Below, piece after piece: positions 6,385 through 8,824 of a stretch of 8,824 bases of DNA. The notes beneath the pieces were generated by a model that saw only the letters and a list, made by a program, of their open reading frames with translations, was not told the origin of the DNA and made no database searches. Positions within the stretch are counted from its first letter, which is position 1. Every line of letters begins with the position of its first letter. The stretch covers positions 1 through 8,824 of the forward strand of contig JBFHVZ010000176.1 of assembly GCA_041589295.1 (NCBI GenBank), given 5' to 3'. A program made the position numbers and the translations under genes. The DNA is from Bermanella sp041589295. GTDB taxonomy: Bacteria > Pseudomonadota > Gammaproteobacteria > Pseudomonadales > Oceanobacteraceae.

Positions 6385-6413
6385 AAAAAACCGCTGCTCG
6401 TCAGCGGTTTTTT
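6385..6413. terminator. Terminator after the large barrel gene
   Basis: AAAAAACCGCTG and CAGCGGTTTTTT pair perfectly around CTCGT, 34 bp past the barrel stop codon. The T-run follows on the plus strand, and the A-run makes it potentially bidirectional. It separates this gene from cca. Confidence 0.88.
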
Positions 6414-6485
6414 ATTGTCCATCGAATAGCAGTCAAGCCTGCCAACAAGGTGGCAACCGCTTAGCCCCGCACACGTGGCTTGGGC

Positions 6486-6491
6486 TATAAT
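6486..6491 (+). promoter_or_regulatory. Consensus -10 box of cca
   Basis: A perfect TATAAT lies 39 bp before the cca start codon, downstream of the previous terminator. A -35 box is not evident: the 17-bp position reads AGCCCC, and TTAGCC lies at 19-bp spacing. Transcription would start near 6498. Between there and the ATG is the palindrome TGACTCAGTCA (6510-6520), and no good Shine-Dalgarno sequence is visible. Confidence 0.6.
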
Positions 6492-6530
6492 GGCTCCATT
6501 CAAATCACGTGACTCAGTCAAATAAACGCC

Positions 6531-7784
6531 ATGAAGATCTACTTAGTGGGCGGCGCGGTACGCGATCAGCTATTGAACCGTTCAGTTAAAGACCGCGACT
6601 GGGTTGTGGTCGGCGCCACGCCACAACAGATGCTGGACTTGGGCTACAAACAAGTGGGGGCTGATTTTCCCGTGTTTTTGCACCCGAAAACCCAAGAGGA
6701 ATATGCCCTCGCGCGCACCGAACGCAAACAAGGTCACGGCTATCAAGGGTTCAGTGTGTCTTTTGGCCCCGACATCACATTAGAAGATGATTTGTTACGG
6801 CGCGACCTCACCATCAACGCCATGGCGCAAGACGAACAGGGTAATTTAATTGATCCGTACAATGGCCAAAAAGACTTAAGCAATCGCGTACTGCGACACG
6901 TCAGCGATGCCTTTATTGAAGACCCATTGCGCGTTTTGCGCGTCGCGCGCTTTGCGGCTCGCTATGCAGAACTGGGTTTTACGGTCGCCGATGAAACCGT
7001 GGCCTTGATGCGCTCCATCACCCACAGCGGTGAACTTGCGCATTTAACGGCCGAGCGCGTGTGGCAAGAAACCGAACGCGCTTTGCTAGAAAACAAACCT
7101 GACACTTACTTTAATGTGCTACGTGCGTGCGGCGCGTTAGCCGCCGTCTTTCCCGAAGTAGATGCCTTATTCGGCGTTCCACAACCCGAAAAGCATCACC
7201 CAGAAATCGACACAGGTGTACACACACTCATGTGTTTACAGCAAGCCGCTGTGTTATCCGCTGAACGAGAATCTAAAGGCGAGATTCGCTTTGCCACGCT
7301 CCTGCATGATTTGGGTAAAGCCCGCACACCTGCAGAAAAGTGGCCGCAGCATATTGCCCACGAAGCCACTGGTCTCAAACCCATCACCGCTTTATGCGAC
7401 CGCTTACGTGCGCCAAACCGTTATCGCGAGTTAGCACTTAAAACCTGCGAATTCCATACTCACGTTCATCGTGCGTTCGAATTAAAACCCGCTACCGTTT
7501 GGAAGCTGTTTCGTTCGCTGGATGCGTTGCGAAAACCGGATCGCTTTGAAGATTTTTTACTTTGTTGTACGGCCGACGCCCGTGGCCGTACTGGCTTCGA
7601 AACACGAGACTATCCACAAGCGGATTATCTACGCACATTATTAGTCGCGGCCAACCAAGTCTCGCCTAAATCATTTGTCGAGCAAGGCTTAAACGGTGCT
7701 GCGTTAGGGGAAGCCATTGAACAAGCTCGCATTGCTGCCATTGCACAAGCAAAACAGTCATACCCTCAACCCCAAAAGACTTAA
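6531..7784 (+). CDS. cca: Multifunctional CCA-adding tRNA nucleotidyltransferase
   Basis: The 417-residue protein adds or repairs the 3' CCA end of tRNAs using CTP and ATP without a template, in the cytoplasm. It closely follows E. coli Cca (412 residues) along nearly its whole length, so it is the class II bacterial enzyme. The nucleotidyltransferase head has the GGAVRD loop (7-12), the metal-binding DRD (21-23, in KDRDWVVVG), RRDLTINA (90-97), EDPLRVLRVARFAARY (130-145) and the neck motif ERVWQE (175-180). The C-terminal HD domain has HPEIDTGVHT (223-232), HD at 259-260 in RFATLLHDLGK, and HIAH at 274-277. This HD domain gives phosphohydrolase activity in the E. coli enzyme. E. coli has RHHGHG at the HIAH site; here the second His-Gly pair is Ile-Ala, while the outer two histidines remain. 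The start is fixed by the family N-terminus MKIYLVGGAVRD, although the ribosome-binding site is poor. No terminator is obvious after it. Confidence 0.97.
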   Translation: MKIYLVGGAVRDQLLNRSVKDRDWVVVGATPQQMLDLGYKQVGADFPVFLHPKTQEEYALARTERKQGHGYQGFSVSFGPDITLEDDLLRRDLTINAMAQDEQGNLIDPYNGQKDLSNRVLRHVSDAFIEDPLRVLRVARFAARYAELGFTVADETVALMRSITHSGELAHLTAERVWQETERALLENKPDTYFNVLRACGALAAVFPEVDALFGVPQPEKHHPEIDTGVHTLMCLQQAAVLSAERESKGEIRFATLLHDLGKARTPAEKWPQHIAHEATGLKPITALCDRLRAPNRYRELALKTCEFHTHVHRAFELKPATVWKLFRSLDALRKPDRFEDFLLCCTADARGRTGFETRDYPQADYLRTLLVAANQVSPKSFVEQGLNGAALGEAIEQARIAAIAQAKQSYPQPQKT

Positions 7785-7984
7785 GCAGCTAAAACAAGCT
7801 CAGACACAACAAAGTGGTACGATAATTCCACTCCATTCAACCTAAGCGCTCACATTCTTCAACATGAAAGTGTGAGTTGTTGCACAGATTAGTTTACTCA
7901 TTTAATCTCAGCCTTCGAACACAGGCTTGTTAACCGCTAAGCGGTTTGTAGTACAAGTAGGAAAAACTCACATGGAGAAGAAAA
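7785..7984 (+). promoter_or_regulatory. Structured leader/promoter region of the small barrel gene
   Basis: This 200-bp gap contains several hairpins: AGTGG/CCACT (7813-7832), CTCACA with TGTGAG (7849-7876), AGCCT/AGGCT (7910-7927), and a 15-base palindrome AACCGCTAAGCGGTT (7932-7946) enclosed by CTTGT/ACAAG (7926-7930, 7953-7957). A possible promoter is TTGCAC (7880-7885) with TTTAAT (7901-7906), at a short 15-bp spacing. If this is used, the last two structures lie in the mRNA leader. They share bases 7926-7927 and so could be alternatives. Confidence 0.4.
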
Positions 7985-8569
7985 ATGAAAAAACTGGCCT
8001 CAACTTCACTGTCTGCTTTAGCCCTTTCTGCGCTGGCATTTTCTGCTCAGGCTGAACCAGTGAAATTCGCGGGTATTGCGTTTGGTTCAACCGTGACTCA
8101 AATCGAATCTGAAAATGCCTTCGGTTCTGCAAAAGATGATACCGACCCTTCATCTACCTACACTGCGTCTTTTGGTATTAAAGATCGTACCTTCCGCTTG
8201 TATGCCGAAGGCTCTTTCGAAAACAACGAGTTTGCTAACACCAGCATGATTACATTTAACGCTGACTACATTTACGCCATTCCTGCTCATAACAAAGCAT
8301 CTCTGTTTGCAGGCGCATCTCTGGGTCACGCCACCATGCAGTGGGACGAAGACAACGTTGATGTAAAAAAAGCTGGTCTAGACGGTGAGTCTGATGACAG
8401 CTTTGTATACGGTGCCAAAGTGGGTGCAAAATACTTGGTCATTCCAAAAGCAGAAGTGGAACTGGGCTTCCGTCAGATTTACAGCTCGCTAAAATCTAAC
8501 GAAACCACAGGTAGCTTTAGTGCAGAAGAGTCTGCCATGACTTATGTGGGCATGACTTACGCGTTTTAA
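7985..8569 (+). CDS. Small outer-membrane beta-barrel protein
   Basis: This 194-residue secreted protein has a signal peptide at 1-23 (AQA|EPV). The mature part of about 171 residues alternates polar and hydrophobic residues in strand-length blocks: VKFAGIAFGS, TYTASFGIKD, TFRLYAEGSF, MITFNADYIYAI, ASLFAGASLGHA, FVYGAKVGAKYLV, AEVELGFRQIY and AMTYVGMTYAF. It ends in Phe. This is the pattern of an eight-stranded outer-membrane barrel (OmpA-transmembrane/OmpX/OmpW-like 'outer membrane protein beta-barrel' family). Acidic loops carry DDTDPSS and DEDNVD. There is no peptidoglycan-binding domain. GGAG lies seven bases before the ATG (in GGAGAAGAAAA). An ATG at 7972 is out of frame. The gene stands alone, with a structured leader and a strong terminator, suggesting high expression. 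Its specific role is not recognisable. Confidence 0.8.
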   Translation: MKKLASTSLSALALSALAFSAQAEPVKFAGIAFGSTVTQIESENAFGSAKDDTDPSSTYTASFGIKDRTFRLYAEGSFENNEFANTSMITFNADYIYAIPAHNKASLFAGASLGHATMQWDEDNVDVKKAGLDGESDDSFVYGAKVGAKYLVIPKAEVELGFRQIYSSLKSNETTGSFSAEESAMTYVGMTYAF

Positions 8570-8585
8570 TCGCCGTATCATGCAT

Positions 8586-8618
8586 CTCACGATCTAATCA
8601 TTTTGAGTAAATCGTGAG
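8586..8618. repeat. Inverted repeat before the terminator
   Basis: CTCACGAT and ATCGTGAG are perfect 8-bp arms around a 17-base loop, between the small barrel stop codon and the main terminator. In the mRNA it would form a 3' stem-loop that could protect the message or assist termination. Confidence 0.5.
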
Positions 8619-8621
8619 CAT

Positions 8622-8660
8622 AAAAAAGCCGGTTTGATTTTTTTTCAAACCGGCTTTTTT
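8622..8660. terminator. Strong bidirectional terminator after the small barrel gene
   Basis: AAAAAAGCCGGTTTGA (8622-8637) and its exact complement (8645-8660) give a 16-bp stem with a seven-T loop and a six-T tail. This is the strongest terminator in the window. It ends the small barrel transcript 53 bp past the stop and could also stop transcripts arriving from the right. Confidence 0.92.
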
Positions 8661-8698
8661 ATGTGGAAGGCTTGGGCACCTCTAAAACGGAGTTCCAG

Positions 8699-8820
8699 AT
8701 AGCTTCGCAGTGTGACTGGCAAGCGAGCGTTTTGAAAGACTACAGTTATCACAAGCGTCAGCCGCGAGACTTGAGGAACACGAAGAAGCTATATGGGGCG
8801 CCGTATCCGAGACCTAGCTT
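8699..8820. repeat. Nested inverted repeats in the non-coding right end
   Basis: ATAGCTTC (8699-8706) is repeated inverted as GAAGCTAT (8785-8792), 78 bases apart. AAGCTA (8786-8791) is itself inverted as TAGCTT (8815-8820), with the palindrome GGCGCC between them. No coding frame of note covers this stretch. It may be part of a dispersed repeat, a structured RNA or a site that continues beyond the window. Confidence 0.35.
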
Positions 8821-8824
8821 GAAG

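Noticed and set aside
7162..7434. A 90-codon alternate frame within cca
   Set aside because: It is same-strand but in another frame of a strongly conserved gene, with no initiation signal of its own and no family pattern.
7849..7876. A rho-independent terminator for cca
   Set aside because: The hairpin CTCACA...TGTGAG has a weak, bulged stem and is followed by TTGTTGCAC, not a T-run. I keep it only as leader structure.
8690..8820. Integron attC site or cassette boundary
   Set aside because: The inverted repeats do not carry the paired RYYYAAC and GTTRRRY core sites in the right arrangement, and no integrase or cassette-like gene run is present.

Overview
The window reads as chromosomal DNA of a marine-type gammaproteobacterium with a polar, probably sodium-driven flagellum. 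The evidence is a FlgP/FlgT pair (the outer-ring proteins of Vibrio-style motors), a Cca very close to the enterobacterial enzyme, two typical outer-membrane barrel genes, moderate GC content and many compact hairpin terminators. An Oceanospirillales-like or similar marine lineage would fit, but the sequence does not settle the genus. I see no phage, transposase, CRISPR array, tRNA or rRNA.

Left part, mostly minus strand (1-3209). The first ~180 bases hold no convincing gene: one open frame runs in from the edge and stops at 131, within repeat-like, hairpin-rich DNA. A terminator at 181-205 closes the minus-strand block. That block, in transcription order, is flgP (2982-2359), flgT (2311-1100) and a soluble TrkA-N/RCK-type protein (992-234). 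Upstream of flgP lies a motif that exactly matches the flagellar sigma-28 (FliA) pattern, TAAA-N15-GCCGATAA, so flgP-flgT is probably a late flagellar operon. The RCK-like gene starts 107 bp after flgT with no clear terminator between them, so it may be partly co-transcribed.

Middle (3146-4646). A minus-strand EamA/DMT-family transporter has its own terminator at 3146-3184. It is divergent from the following plus-strand gene across a 522-bp gap. The gap contains a perfect 12-bp hairpin terminator that belongs to neither flanking gene, hinting at a small RNA. Closer to the plus-strand gene it has repeats spaced like regulatory sites.

Right part, plus strand (4647-8824). First comes a 567-residue outer-membrane barrel of the family misleadingly named 'conjugal transfer protein TraF', with its own terminator. 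Then comes cca (CCA-adding tRNA nucleotidyltransferase, TATAAT promoter), and then a 194-residue small beta-barrel protein. The small barrel has a structured leader and a strong terminator (8622-8660). The last ~160 bases show no gene but contain inverted repeats.

The genes do not form one pathway. The coherent unit is the flagellar outer-ring operon with the adjacent RCK-like protein; the rest are envelope and housekeeping genes in separate transcription units. I did not find a clearly new multi-gene system. The points most worth checking are the FliA promoter and RCK linkage, the orphan terminator, and the structured leader and tail around the small barrel gene.
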